From Candidatus Nitrosopumilus sp. (GTDB taxonomy: Archaea > Thermoproteota > Nitrososphaeria > Nitrososphaerales > Nitrosopumilaceae), in assembly GCA_029864335.1 (NCBI GenBank), contig JAOTTS010000008.1, positions 19,834 through 83,833 on the forward strand: 64,000 nucleotides of DNA. The letters run 5' to 3'. Both the position numbers and the translations under genes were made by a program. Of the stretch, positions 35,475-45,482 are shown in pieces. The first letter of the stretch is position 1. Each line of letters opens with the position of its first letter. The notes under the pieces were generated by a model. The model saw only the letters and a list, made by a program, of their open reading frames with translations, was not told the DNA's origin and did no database searches.

Positions 35475-35627
35475 TTATCTACAGTCTTCATCCTCTGTCC
35501 AATCGTTCCCCTGAATATTCCATAGGTTGCATTTACAGCATTTTTTGATTCCCCGTTGAGCATCAATATCTACACAAAAACAGTGTTCACCTTTACCTGA
35601 TGGATCCTGACTACAAAGCTTTTGCAT
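35475..35627 (-). CDS. Cys-rich 50-residue protein
   Basis: A minus-strand frame from ATG 35627 to TAA 35475 encodes MQKLCSQDPSGKGEHCFCVD, then KKCCKCNLWN and DEDC. It has seven cysteines in CxC, CCxC and flanking positions, suggesting a metal-binding or disulfide-rich fold. It lies in the 360-bp gap between rps13 and a winged-helix gene. Protein-like composition and the cysteine pattern support it; family unknown. Confidence 0.55.
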   Translation of the reverse strand: MQKLCSQDPSGKGEHCFCVDIDAQRGIKKCCKCNLWNIQGNDWTEDEDCR

Positions 35628-35710
35628 GATATTATACAAACTCCTTTTTCTTAATTATCTTATTGAAGGGGTAAATTCAAAAAGTTAATAATTTCTAATT
35701 TTTATGTTAT

Positions 35711-36028
35711 ATGCAAATGGAAAATGCTTTTGATAAAGAAAAAGTTGTGGATTGTATGTTTGATCCTATCACCTCTTCAATTTTGGCAGAACTTGAAGAT
35801 GGTGAAAAAGAATGTTCATTTTTGGCGCAACAAGCTTTAATATCTGAAAATGATGTTCTTGATAGGCTTTCTTATTTAATTGAACATGAATTTGTTTTCA
35901 AAAATTCTGATGGAAACAAATACTTACTTTCAGCCAATTCTGAGAAACTCAATAATGTAGTTGAAAACAGTGAGAATTTTGATGCTACAATTAGTGGTCT
36001 TGAAAAAATGGATAGTTATCTAAACTGA
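35711..36028 (+). CDS. Winged-helix-type regulator (105 residues)
   Basis: A small mostly helical protein. Residues 15-75 look like a winged helix: DPITSSILAELEDGEKECSF, LAQQALISENDVLDRLSYLI, then HEFVFKNSDGNKYLLSAN as the wing. This layout is common in thaumarchaeal ArsR-like regulators. Effector and targets are unknown. Its end overlaps the convergent membrane-protein gene by 9 bp. Confidence 0.6.
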   Translation: MQMENAFDKEKVVDCMFDPITSSILAELEDGEKECSFLAQQALISENDVLDRLSYLIEHEFVFKNSDGNKYLLSANSEKLNNVVENSENFDATISGLEKMDSYLN

Positions 36029-36523
36029 CCTTTTTCTATTTTTAATGCCAAGGATTCCAACTCCAGCTAAACCTATCATTCCAGCAACAATCACGTAAAC
36101 TGGAATAAAACCAAGAATCTCCTTTCCTGAATCCGGCAGTGGTCCAATAGCTCCAAATACTTGAGTTTCTTCATTACTGTTGCTTTGAATAATTAGTTTG
36201 TAAGTTCCTGTTTCTAAAACTCCGAATTCCTCTTCAATAGTTTCTTCATTAATTTCTTGAGATATTATTTCGATATCAAACGGATCCAATATTTTTGCAG
36301 AAAATGTATTTTCTTGGAATTCTATAATCTGAACGGCAAAAATCCCAGTGGATGTCATTTGTGAATCAAAATCATTGAAAATAGAAAGTGTTTGTTCAGA
36401 ACTTACCTTTCCATTATCTTGAATAATCCCTTCTAGAATAGCTTGATTTCCTAAAACTAATAGAAATAGTCCTATGATGATTGCAACTCCTGAACCCACT
36501 ATTGCCATTCCTGATTTTTGCAC
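36020..36523 (-). CDS. Two-helix membrane protein with extracytoplasmic domain
   Basis: A 167-residue protein. The N-terminal helix (AIVGSGVAIIIGLFLLVLGN) is followed by about 100 polar, beta-rich residues, then a C-terminal helix (FIPVYVIVAGMIGLAGVGIL) and a basic end KNRKRSV. The architecture resembles a small surface domain held by two membrane helices. No catalytic residues are recognised. It is divergent from the multicopper oxidase gene. Confidence 0.65.
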   Translation of the reverse strand: MQKSGMAIVGSGVAIIIGLFLLVLGNQAILEGIIQDNGKVSSEQTLSIFNDFDSQMTSTGIFAVQIIEFQENTFSAKILDPFDIEIISQEINEETIEEEFGVLETGTYKLIIQSNSNEETQVFGAIGPLPDSGKEILGFIPVYVIVAGMIGLAGVGILGIKNRKRSV

Positions 36524-36682
36524 AAACTAGCATTGATTTTCTTTAGTTTAAACCTAATTTTTCAACAAGTGGTAATAATTAGCCATGAAAAATTAGACTT
36601 GACTAAAAAAGTTAGCTTAGGTTAAATTTAAATAAAGAATTTGATATATTGTGATATCCTGAAAATAACTCGTTCTCAAATT

Positions 36683-37714
36683 ATGATCTTAGCAATTATG
36701 TTCTTCGTTGGAATGACCTTAATTATGATTTTTCCAATCGTTTCTGAAGCTCAATCTGATGAAAAAACTTTTGTAACACATACTGGGGCTGTTGTAAAAA
36801 CCTCAGGAGAAATTATTGATCCTCTTTATGTTGCATCCACTATGGAATTTGATCCCATGGAGTATTTACGTGATTTCAACTACGGGCGAGTTTCAGAGTT
36901 ACCTGATGGAACCACTCTGAGAGAATATACAATTATTGCTGAAGATGACAAAATAATGGAAGTATCCCCTGGTGTTTTTTATAATGTGTGGACTTTTAAT
37001 GGAACGGTTCCTGGTCCTACAATTAGAGCTACTGAAGGTGATCTTCTTCGAATAAAATTCATCAACAATGGTGAAAAAGAACATACAATGCATTTCCATG
37101 GAATCCATCCTGCAGGAATGGATGGTGTGTTTGAACCTGTAGGGGGAAATGGTGGACAGTTTGTTTATGAATTTACTGCAGGTCCAGTAGGTGTTCATCC
37201 ATATCACTGCCATGTGATGCCTCTAGAAGAACACATTGTACATGGGCTTTATGGTGTCTTTATTGTTGATCCTAAAGAAGAACGAGCACCAGCTGATGAG
37301 ATGGTTATGGTTCTAAATGGATTAGATACTGACTTTGATACTGAGAATAATTTCTATGCTGCAAATACTATTCCATTTTATTATCAGCACCATCCTATTC
37401 AAATTAACACAAATGAATTAATTCGAATTTACGTAGTCAATATGGTTGAATTTGATCCAATAAACAATTTCCATTTACATGGAAATTTGTATAAATATTA
37501 TCCAACAGGAACTGATCTCATTCCTTCATTTTATACTGACATGATAACTTTGTCCCAAACTGAGCGTGGAATAATGGAATTTGAATATCGGTTCCCTGGA
37601 AAATATCTATTTCATGCTCATAAGGTTGAATTCTCAGAAAAAGGTTGGGTTGGAATCTTTCTAGCCAAAGATAATCAGGAAAAAAGCACACAGGAAATAA
37701 AATATGGAGGTTAA
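36683..37714 (+). CDS. Two-domain multicopper oxidase, secreted
   Basis: About 343 residues from ATG 36683, giving a signal-peptide-like start MILAIMFFVGMTLIMIF before SEAQS. A TATA-like box (TTTAAATAAA near 36627-36636) makes the in-frame TTG at 36641 unlikely. Cupredoxin domain 1 has HTMHFHGIHPAG and HPYHCHVMPLEEHIVHGLYG, holding the type 1 Cys; domain 2 has NFHLHGN and YLFHAHKVEF with no Cys. This resembles NirK-like two-domain oxidases of ammonia-oxidising archaea. It overlaps the ZIP gene, so copper/metal handling is likely. Confidence 0.88.
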   Translation: MILAIMFFVGMTLIMIFPIVSEAQSDEKTFVTHTGAVVKTSGEIIDPLYVASTMEFDPMEYLRDFNYGRVSELPDGTTLREYTIIAEDDKIMEVSPGVFYNVWTFNGTVPGPTIRATEGDLLRIKFINNGEKEHTMHFHGIHPAGMDGVFEPVGGNGGQFVYEFTAGPVGVHPYHCHVMPLEEHIVHGLYGVFIVDPKEERAPADEMVMVLNGLDTDFDTENNFYAANTIPFYYQHHPIQINTNELIRIYVVNMVEFDPINNFHLHGNLYKYYPTGTDLIPSFYTDMITLSQTERGIMEFEYRFPGKYLFHAHKVEFSEKGWVGIFLAKDNQEKSTQEIKYGG

Positions 37715-38879
37715 TAATTTATCAAAATTCAAAGTTATTGCTAGTGGAGTAATTCCCTTTGGTTTTCTGGTAATCTTAATGCTGTATATTTTTGGACCCG
37801 GTGCTGATTTATTGGATTTGGGAATTCCTCTACCTGAAATTACAATTGAACGTGTAACTTTTATTGATTCAGAAATACAGGCTACAGTTAGGAATACTGG
37901 TCCTATTCCAGTTGAAATAGTGATGGCAGATATTAATGATAGAATTCAGCCTGCTGCGGTAGAACCTGATAGATTCCTAGAAAGATATGAGACTACCTTA
38001 GTCCGAATTCCTTTTGAGTGGAACGAGGCAGAACCATACACAATTGGAATAACTGTAGAGGATGGAACAAGATTTGAGAAAGAAATCGAGGCTGCTGCAT
38101 TTGCGCTCGAACCAACTTTTGATCTTGTTGTGTTTTTTGCAATAATTGGAACATATGTTGGAATAATTCCTGTGATGATAGGATTACTTTGGCTTCCATT
38201 TATTAAAAAAATTAGCAAGCAAAAATATTATTTCTTTTTGGCATTAACAGTTGGACTATTGTTATTCTTGGCAATTGATTCCATAGAAGAAGCCATAGAA
38301 GTTTCAAATGAAAATTTGGCTAAAAGCTTTAATGGCTCTTTACTTATTGCAACTGTTGTTGTTTTGTCTTTTCTTGGATTATATTATGCTGGAAATAAGA
38401 TTGTCAAAAAAGCTGACTCTTCAAAACTTGCTAAGCCCGTTGCAATTGCATTAATGATATCTATTGGAATTGGTTTGCATAATTTTGGTGAGGGTCTTGC
38501 TGTTGGTGCCTCTGTTGGTTTAGGATCTATTGCATTTAGCACATTTTTGATTGTAGGTTTTGCTTTGCATAATACTACTGAAGGAATAGCAATTGCCGCT
38601 CCGATGTCAAAAGGAAAATTAATGATTGGCAAACTTGCTGCTTTGGGAATAATTGCTGGGTCTCCTGCAATTTTTGGTGCATGGGTTGGAGGTTTTATAT
38701 ATTCACCATTCACATCTGTAATATTTCTGGCAATTGGAGCAGGTGCAATTTTTCAAGTAATCCTTGTTATTGTGAAATGGATAAGAGAAGAAAATGAAAA
38801 AAACATGTCCAGTTTTTCAGTTGTATCTGGTTTTGCAGTAGGAATGCTAGTTATGTATCTGACTAGTATCCTGGTTTAG
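37704..38879 (+). CDS. ZIP-family metal transporter with extracytoplasmic domain
   Basis: A 391-residue protein: an N-terminal membrane helix, an Ig-like outer domain (about residues 40-140), then eight-helix ZIP core with the metal motifs GIGLHNFGEGLAVGAS and GFALHNTTEGIAIAAP. ZIP proteins import Zn, Fe or other divalent ions. The ATG at 37704 lies inside the end of the multicopper oxidase, so the two are coupled. The converging CDF transporter overlaps its end by 4 bp. Confidence 0.9.
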   Translation: MEVNNLSKFKVIASGVIPFGFLVILMLYIFGPGADLLDLGIPLPEITIERVTFIDSEIQATVRNTGPIPVEIVMADINDRIQPAAVEPDRFLERYETTLVRIPFEWNEAEPYTIGITVEDGTRFEKEIEAAAFALEPTFDLVVFFAIIGTYVGIIPVMIGLLWLPFIKKISKQKYYFFLALTVGLLLFLAIDSIEEAIEVSNENLAKSFNGSLLIATVVVLSFLGLYYAGNKIVKKADSSKLAKPVAIALMISIGIGLHNFGEGLAVGASVGLGSIAFSTFLIVGFALHNTTEGIAIAAPMSKGKLMIGKLAALGIIAGSPAIFGAWVGGFIYSPFTSVIFLAIGAGAIFQVILVIVKWIREENEKNMSSFSVVSGFAVGMLVMYLTSILV

Positions 38880-40228
38880 AGGGGTTCTGGATGTATTGTA
38901 ATTACAGAATTTTTTATTTCTGCTCTGATTACATGCTCTATTTTTGATATCAAATCATGAACTTTTTCAATTGATAATTCTTTATCAAACGAACAATCGA
39001 TATCTATTTTTAGAATATTCTCAAAATTCAAAGACACAATTCTTCCAATTTTTTTAATTTCTGAATATTTTTCTAATATTGCTTTGATTCTATTTTCAGT
39101 GATTTTATCCTCCAAGTTGAAATTTTTAGGTATTTTGACAAAAGGCTCTAAATGAATTGTGGCATGCTCTATTTCTGGAATATTTTTATGAATTTCTTGT
39201 TCAATAATTTCAGAAATTTTATGAGCAGATAAAAGATTCATCTCTCTATCTACCATTACATGTAAATTCGAATATGTTTTTCCTTTGGTTTTATGTGTAC
39301 TTACGTTATGAACTTCTTTGACACCATCCACCCTTTTTGAAATTTCTAGAATTTTTGCATCTAATGGAACATCTTGCCAATTTGGTTCAAAATGTACAGT
39401 AATTGTTGAATTTGAAATTCTATTTTTTATATTTCTCTCAACATTATTGCTAATTTCGTGAGCTTTGTCAAAACTAGTATCTCCTCTTAGTGATATTGTT
39501 ATGTCTGCAAAAATTGTATCTCCTGATCTTCTCATCAATACTTGGTTTGCATCAATTACACCTTCTGTTGCGATTGCAATTTCCTTAACATCCTTTACAA
39601 GTTCCGGTGAAATGATGTCTGTCAAATCAAGAGCAGTTTTATAGACTAGTTTAATGCTAAGTACTGCTAATAATGCTCCAAGGATTAATGCTGCAACAAA
39701 ATCACCAAAATATAATCCATATGAAACTAGAACTATTCCAATAATTGCAACTAAAGTGGATCCAAGATCCATAAATGCATGATAGAAATCTGCTTTGAGA
39801 GTATCTCCTCCAATTTTCTTAATTGATTTTCGTAGCAGACCTAATCTAAAAATATCAATTCCAATCGTGTATAATCCTGCAAGGATTGCAAACAATCCTG
39901 GTAAAATGGTTGGAGGTGGACTCTGCAATCTGTGAATGGATTCATAAATAAAAAAACATGCAATCAAAAAAATTGCAATTCCTCCAATCATTCCCCCTAA
40001 AGATTCGATTTTACCATGTCCATAGGTATGCTCAGCATCAGCTGGCTTCATTGCCATTCTTGCAGCCAAAAGTAAGACCATTGTTACTACACTATCCAAT
40101 AACGCATGAATACCATCTGTAATGAGGGCTAGACTATTTGAGATTACACCAAAAATTAATTCAACCAAAAATGCTGAAAATATAGCTAACAGTGAAATCT
40201 GTAATACTTTGGTCCTTTGAACAAACAT
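38876..40228 (-). CDS. Cation diffusion facilitator with repeated cytoplasmic domains
   Basis: A 450-residue metal exporter. The six-helix core has ALITDGIHALLDSVVTMVLL and HTYGHGKIESLGG, typical CDF metal sites. The family usually has about 300 residues; here three successive roughly 75-residue ferredoxin-like domains (about residues 210-285, 290-365, 375-450) follow. Each resembles the dimerisation domain (ITVHFEPNW, ATIHLEPF and VITIHPEPL end them). The extra domains may broaden metal sensing. It faces the ZIP gene, pairing an importer and an exporter. Confidence 0.88.
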   Translation of the reverse strand: MFVQRTKVLQISLLAIFSAFLVELIFGVISNSLALITDGIHALLDSVVTMVLLLAARMAMKPADAEHTYGHGKIESLGGMIGGIAIFLIACFFIYESIHRLQSPPPTILPGLFAILAGLYTIGIDIFRLGLLRKSIKKIGGDTLKADFYHAFMDLGSTLVAIIGIVLVSYGLYFGDFVAALILGALLAVLSIKLVYKTALDLTDIISPELVKDVKEIAIATEGVIDANQVLMRRSGDTIFADITISLRGDTSFDKAHEISNNVERNIKNRISNSTITVHFEPNWQDVPLDAKILEISKRVDGVKEVHNVSTHKTKGKTYSNLHVMVDREMNLLSAHKISEIIEQEIHKNIPEIEHATIHLEPFVKIPKNFNLEDKITENRIKAILEKYSEIKKIGRIVSLNFENILKIDIDCSFDKELSIEKVHDLISKIEHVIRAEIKNSVITIHPEPL

Positions 40229-40323
40229 TTTCCTCCTTTTTGATAATCTGAATCACGTATTACCGTTTTCTAAGGAAAAATGGTACGACAAAGTTATTTG
40301 TGATAAAATAGGATTTTGGACTG

Positions 40324-43300
40324 TTGGATAGAAAATATGTCTATTTACTAGTAGTTTTCTCAATAATATCTCTAATTCCTATAACAAATGTTGATGCATC
40401 AAGCAATCCAAACTTGTTTGTATCTGCTGAAAATTCACAATTTGCTAATCATTTTTCAGGTTCTATGGTAATTGAAGTAATAATTCGTGATAACAATATC
40501 CGAGATACAGGTGAAGGTAAGGGTGAACCTGATGTTACAATAAATGGCAAAATACTCCGAATGGTTCAAGCAACTGATGGTAATTGGTATGCATATTTTG
40601 CAAATATAGATAAAGCAAAGATTGCAGATTCTACAGTCGGTTTAGTTGGGAAAGGATTGGACTTTGGCTCTATCTGTACTACAACAGAAGGTACTACTAC
40701 AATAGGTGTTGATCTTAATGACGCTGATGGTATAGCATATCCCTATGATAGTTGTAGTGGTGTGTTTAATGATAGCAATAATGTTGTTAGAAAAGCAAAA
40801 TCTCCAAACCCTACAATACCTAATACTGTAGGATTAGGTGGTCAGATAGGTATTGTTGAAGATACATGGCCATTCATTCAATTATTTTCATTTGATGATG
40901 TAACTATTCAATACAATCCAGCTGGTACACCACAACGAGTTGATTTAGAATATGATGAAATTCCAAATATCTCTTTTAGCATTGACAGGGATTTTTATCC
41001 AAACAATGCTGAAGTCTTTCTAGCTGTAAATGATTTTCAATTAAATCAGGATCCTACTGATGAAGATTCTTGGACATTTAATATTGGTTCTAGTGCATCG
41101 ACATTTTATCAAGCATTTGATAATTCTGGATCTAGTTCTGCAAATGGAGGACCGGGTTTAGTAGATTTGGTACCTCGTCTTTCTGCATTAGGATTTGAAA
41201 ATAATGGAAAACTTTCTTTGGTACTTGGAAATGTTATGGAATTAAAGACAAACAATGATCAGCCTACTTCTTCTGTAAATAATGGAGTAGGAAAAATATT
41301 TTCAGAAATTGTTACATTAGTTGAACAACAACCAAACTCTGGAATTTTTGAAAGCTTTGATTCTGATGATCAATCTGTAATAGGCATACTTACAAATTCA
41401 CCTCGTGGACAAACTGGTAAAATTAGTTACAATGATGAATCAATTTCAGTTTTGACAGGATTGTCAACTGCCTCTATTTCTCTTGATAACAAACCTGCTC
41501 TAATTATTAGGAATGGTAATGATCTACGTCCTGGAACCGAATATCCTGTAATTTTGATAGATCCAGATCAAAATCTGAACACTGGTGCAAATGATGATTT
41601 AGATGTGTTTAGGGAAACAGCAATAATTCCTACAATAACTATTGGAAATCCAATAACAATGGAAAATGCTAGAGATGTCAAATTTCATTTAGCTTCTCCC
41701 ACTCTAACAGGTGGTACTGACACATCCTCTTCAGTACCTGACTCTGATTCTGATAGGTTGATTATTGATACTACTACACTGGGAATTGCTTCATATGACA
41801 TGTTTTCCGTAAACTTGGGAATTTCTGCCTCCTCTTTCGCTTCTACTTTGCTTGATTCTTCTAAATCTAGTATATCTGGCACAAACTGGATTAATTATGA
41901 TTTAAGATCCTTTGAAAAAGATTTGGGGGTTTCTGACTTTAGTGATACTTCGTTTTCTCTTTATTTTGGTTCATTATCTGATCCATCTCCAATAAAAATA
42001 ATTGATTCAGGAGATATTTCATCATCACAGGGATTTATTCAAATTGATAATTCTGATGTGATTGATATTTTAGATAAAAATGGGAATGTGTTTCTTGTAA
42101 TTGATTTTGATTCTTCTGCAAATGATGTTGGTGTAATTGATATTCCTAGTAAAACCAATAAACAACCCATCGTTTTTGATTTATTTTCTTTTGGATTAAA
42201 AAATGATCGAAGTATTAACAATTCTATTTATCGTTTTGAATTAGAGGAAACAAATAATAACTCTTCAACTTTTGAAGGTACTTTGGAATATGCTGTCACA
42301 AATCAATTGAATATACTAGATCCTAATTTTATTCAAACTATACAAACTATTGGTAATGATATAAAAATTATTGTCACAGATAGATTAATTGATGAATCTG
42401 GAATTACAATATCTTATTCTGATCTTGATGTAACTGGTACTACGACCACTACTTCTACAAAATCTGATCTTAAAACTCACTCTGGAGATATTACAACTTC
42501 TTCACAAACATTTCGATTTGGACAACCAGTGACAATTATTCTCAAAGATCCTGATCTTAACTTGAAAAAAGATCGCGTTGATATTTACTCTGTAATCAAT
42601 GATCCAAATTCTGATAATGTTGATACAGTTGGTGAGAATGGAATTGCTTTATTTGAAGTTTTGATTAAAGACATTCGTTACAAGCGTTGCACGGTAGATG
42701 GTATTGAGTATGGTGGTCTTGGTGCCACTGGATTTACTCTAGTTGAAACAGGACCAAGTACTGGTATTTTTGAGGGTGTATTCAAAATGCCCTCCAAAAT
42801 TTGCAACAAGTCAGGTACTGCATTAATTTCTTCTGCAGGTGGAAGTCTTGATGTCAAATATTATGATTCACGAGATAGTTTTGGGAATGCAAATACATTT
42901 AGTTTATCGAAAATCAAATCTTACACCTCTGTTTCTATCTCGCCACAACTCAGTTCATATGAAATAGTGAAACCACTTTCAGGAAAAATTGAAGAAATTG
43001 TTCTCTCAGGAAGTGTAAACAATCATAGACGTGGAATTCCATTGGAAGTGATTATCATTTCTCCTGATGGAAAATCTCAAAATTTTGCCGCAACTCTTTC
43101 CAGTAGTGGAAGCTACAGATCTCTAATTTCAATTAATGAAAATTCTTTATCTGGACTTTATGAAATTCACTTATCTCACAATAATTTTGATTTGGGAACC
43201 GTCTCTTTTGAAGTTATTTCCACTAAAATTCCTGATTGGATCAAAAGTAATGCAAAATTATGGGCTTCCACTTCCATCTCAAATTCTGAATTTATTGATG

Positions 43301-43488
43301 GACTTGAATATCTAATTGAAGAAAGCATTGTTACAATTCCTTCTACTGAAAATGGTTCTACTTTCAATCCTGCAATTCCTAATTGGTTCAAAAATAATGC
43401 TTTATGGTGGGCTGATGGGTTAATCTCTGATGAAGACTTTGTTAAATCACTTCAATTTCTTATCAAAAACGGTATCCTTAGAGTATAA
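40324..43488 (+). CDS. Large secreted surface (S-layer-like) protein
   Basis: A 1054-residue exported protein with an N-terminal signal (YVYLLVVFSIISLIPITNVD). A long beta-rich, Ser/Thr/Asp/Asn-rich region follows with repeated units such as GTEYPVILIDPDQNLN and VTIILKDPDLNLKKDRVDIY. The C-terminus has two copies of a thaumarchaeal wall-associated motif, IPDWIKSNAKLW and IPNWFKNNALWW, each followed by about 25 residues. Composition suggests an S-layer or pericellular protein, but N. maritimus-type S-layer proteins are longer, so it could be a paralogue. The start is TTG 40324. Confidence 0.75.
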   Translation: MDRKYVYLLVVFSIISLIPITNVDASSNPNLFVSAENSQFANHFSGSMVIEVIIRDNNIRDTGEGKGEPDVTINGKILRMVQATDGNWYAYFANIDKAKIADSTVGLVGKGLDFGSICTTTEGTTTIGVDLNDADGIAYPYDSCSGVFNDSNNVVRKAKSPNPTIPNTVGLGGQIGIVEDTWPFIQLFSFDDVTIQYNPAGTPQRVDLEYDEIPNISFSIDRDFYPNNAEVFLAVNDFQLNQDPTDEDSWTFNIGSSASTFYQAFDNSGSSSANGGPGLVDLVPRLSALGFENNGKLSLVLGNVMELKTNNDQPTSSVNNGVGKIFSEIVTLVEQQPNSGIFESFDSDDQSVIGILTNSPRGQTGKISYNDESISVLTGLSTASISLDNKPALIIRNGNDLRPGTEYPVILIDPDQNLNTGANDDLDVFRETAIIPTITIGNPITMENARDVKFHLASPTLTGGTDTSSSVPDSDSDRLIIDTTTLGIASYDMFSVNLGISASSFASTLLDSSKSSISGTNWINYDLRSFEKDLGVSDFSDTSFSLYFGSLSDPSPIKIIDSGDISSSQGFIQIDNSDVIDILDKNGNVFLVIDFDSSANDVGVIDIPSKTNKQPIVFDLFSFGLKNDRSINNSIYRFELEETNNNSSTFEGTLEYAVTNQLNILDPNFIQTIQTIGNDIKIIVTDRLIDESGITISYSDLDVTGTTTTTSTKSDLKTHSGDITTSSQTFRFGQPVTIILKDPDLNLKKDRVDIYSVINDPNSDNVDTVGENGIALFEVLIKDIRYKRCTVDGIEYGGLGATGFTLVETGPSTGIFEGVFKMPSKICNKSGTALISSAGGSLDVKYYDSRDSFGNANTFSLSKIKSYTSVSISPQLSSYEIVKPLSGKIEEIVLSGSVNNHRRGIPLEVIIISPDGKSQNFAATLSSSGSYRSLISINENSLSGLYEIHLSHNNFDLGTVSFEVISTKIPDWIKSNAKLWASTSISNSEFIDGLEYLIEESIVTIPSTENGSTFNPAIPNWFKNNALWWADGLISDEDFVKSLQFLIKNGILRV

Positions 43489-43537
43489 TCTGGTCAATTT
43501 TTGTTTCGTTGAAAATATAAATACTCTCAACTCATGA

Positions 43538-44536
<999 letters not shown>

Positions 44537-44592
44537 TTTTTATCAAATTCTCTTCTAGTAACTTATTATATTGAGACACATTACAAATTGTA

Positions 44593-44916
44593 ATGCATAC
44601 TGAATATGAAGAATTTGAAAATATTGAAGATATGTTCATGTATATGGCGTCTGCAGCTCCTCCAATGAAAAATACGATGCCAATTAATTCATACAAAGGA
44701 TATGTTATGGCATTTATTCCACTTAGTCCTGCAACTGGTGAAACATATTTGATGATTTATGCCAGTGGCTCCCTTGAACCAGGAATTTATGAATTTGACG
44801 TTTCATCAAAATCTTACAAAAAAGTAGAAGAAATTGAAAGAGCAGACAAAATTTACTTTATCTGTTTAACACCAAAACGAAACACTCTAGCAGATTCTGC
44901 TATTGAAACTCTATAA
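44593..44916 (+). CDS. Hypothetical protein, 107 residues, target of the casposon-like element
   Basis: Begins MHTEYEEFENIEDMFMYMAS and ends DSAIETL. A soluble alpha/beta protein with no recognised family. Its 3' end is the insertion point of the element at 44916-47561: the last codons and stop (ATT GAA ACT CTA TAA) form one copy of the 15-bp duplication, so the insertion restores the C-terminus. Before insertion it would have converged on the radical-SAM gene with overlapping 3' ends. Confidence 0.65.
   Translation: MHTEYEEFENIEDMFMYMASAAPPMKNTMPINSYKGYVMAFIPLSPATGETYLMIYASGSLEPGIYEFDVSSKSYKKVEEIERADKIYFICLTPKRNTLADSAIETL
44901..44915. repeat. Target-site duplication, left copy (casposon-like element)
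   Basis: TATTGAAACTCTATA, matched at 14/15 positions by 47562-47576 (TATTGAAATTCTATA). The two copies immediately flank the terminal inverted repeats. Confidence 0.85.
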
Positions 44917-44959
44917 AAATAGAATCCCACTTTTTGTGCCTAGGTTTGTGCTATGTTTT
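44916..44959 (+). repeat. Left terminal inverted repeat of the casposon-like element
   Basis: Starts AAAATAGAATCCCACTTTTT. It contains two direct TTTGTGC units separated by CTAGG. It pairs with 47518-47561 reversed, with a single mismatch at position 14 (A versus C). Confidence 0.9.
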
Positions 44960-45035
44960 TGAGTCAACTATGTAATTACGTAGGTTATGATTTGTTGGAA
45001 ATTCTTTAAACGTCATAATCAACATCATTATTTTT

Positions 45036-45482
45036 GTGGAATTGTCAATAAGAAAATCTACGGAAAAGGACATCCCGTCGATTCTTAATTTGCTCTATGA
45101 ACTAGAACGGCCTAAACCATTGGATGAAGGCGAAGTAAAAATATTCAAAACCAAGATTCAAAATTATTTTTCAGATTCTGACAAGAGTGTTCTAGTGGCA
45201 GAACAAGAAAAATCAATTGTGGGCATTGTAAGCATAGTCTATCTGCAGAGATTAAATCGTGCTAAATTTGAAATGTATATTCCCGAGTTGATAGTTACAG
45301 AAAAACTTCGAAATTCTGGTATTGGTAAAAAATTGATACAGCATTGTATTATTCTTGCAAAAGAAAAAAACTGTTACAGAATAAGACTAGAATCAGGAAA
45401 TCAAAGGAAGGAATCTCAAAAGTTCTACAAAAGTATTGGTTTTGAACAATCTGCATTATCTTTTACAAAATACGTGCTATGA
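45036..45482 (+). CDS. GNAT acetyltransferase, cargo of the casposon-like element
   Basis: A 148-residue GNAT: SIRKSTEKDIPSILNLLYEL, MYIPELIVTEKLRNSGIGKK (acetyl-CoA loop) and QKFYKSIGFEQSALSFTKYV. The start is GTG 45036. Its TGA overlaps the ATG of the Cas1-PolB frame (ATGA at 45479), so the two were read as a unit. It lies within the inverted repeats and is probably passenger cargo; some such GNATs act as toxins or drug-modifying enzymes, which cannot be judged here. Confidence 0.8.
   Translation: MELSIRKSTEKDIPSILNLLYELERPKPLDEGEVKIFKTKIQNYFSDSDKSVLVAEQEKSIVGIVSIVYLQRLNRAKFEMYIPELIVTEKLRNSGIGKKLIQHCIILAKEKNCYRIRLESGNQRKESQKFYKSIGFEQSALSFTKYVL

Noticed and set aside
36641..36682. TTG start for the multicopper oxidase
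   Set aside because: It lies too close to the TATA-like box, and the ATG at 36683 gives a normal signal peptide.
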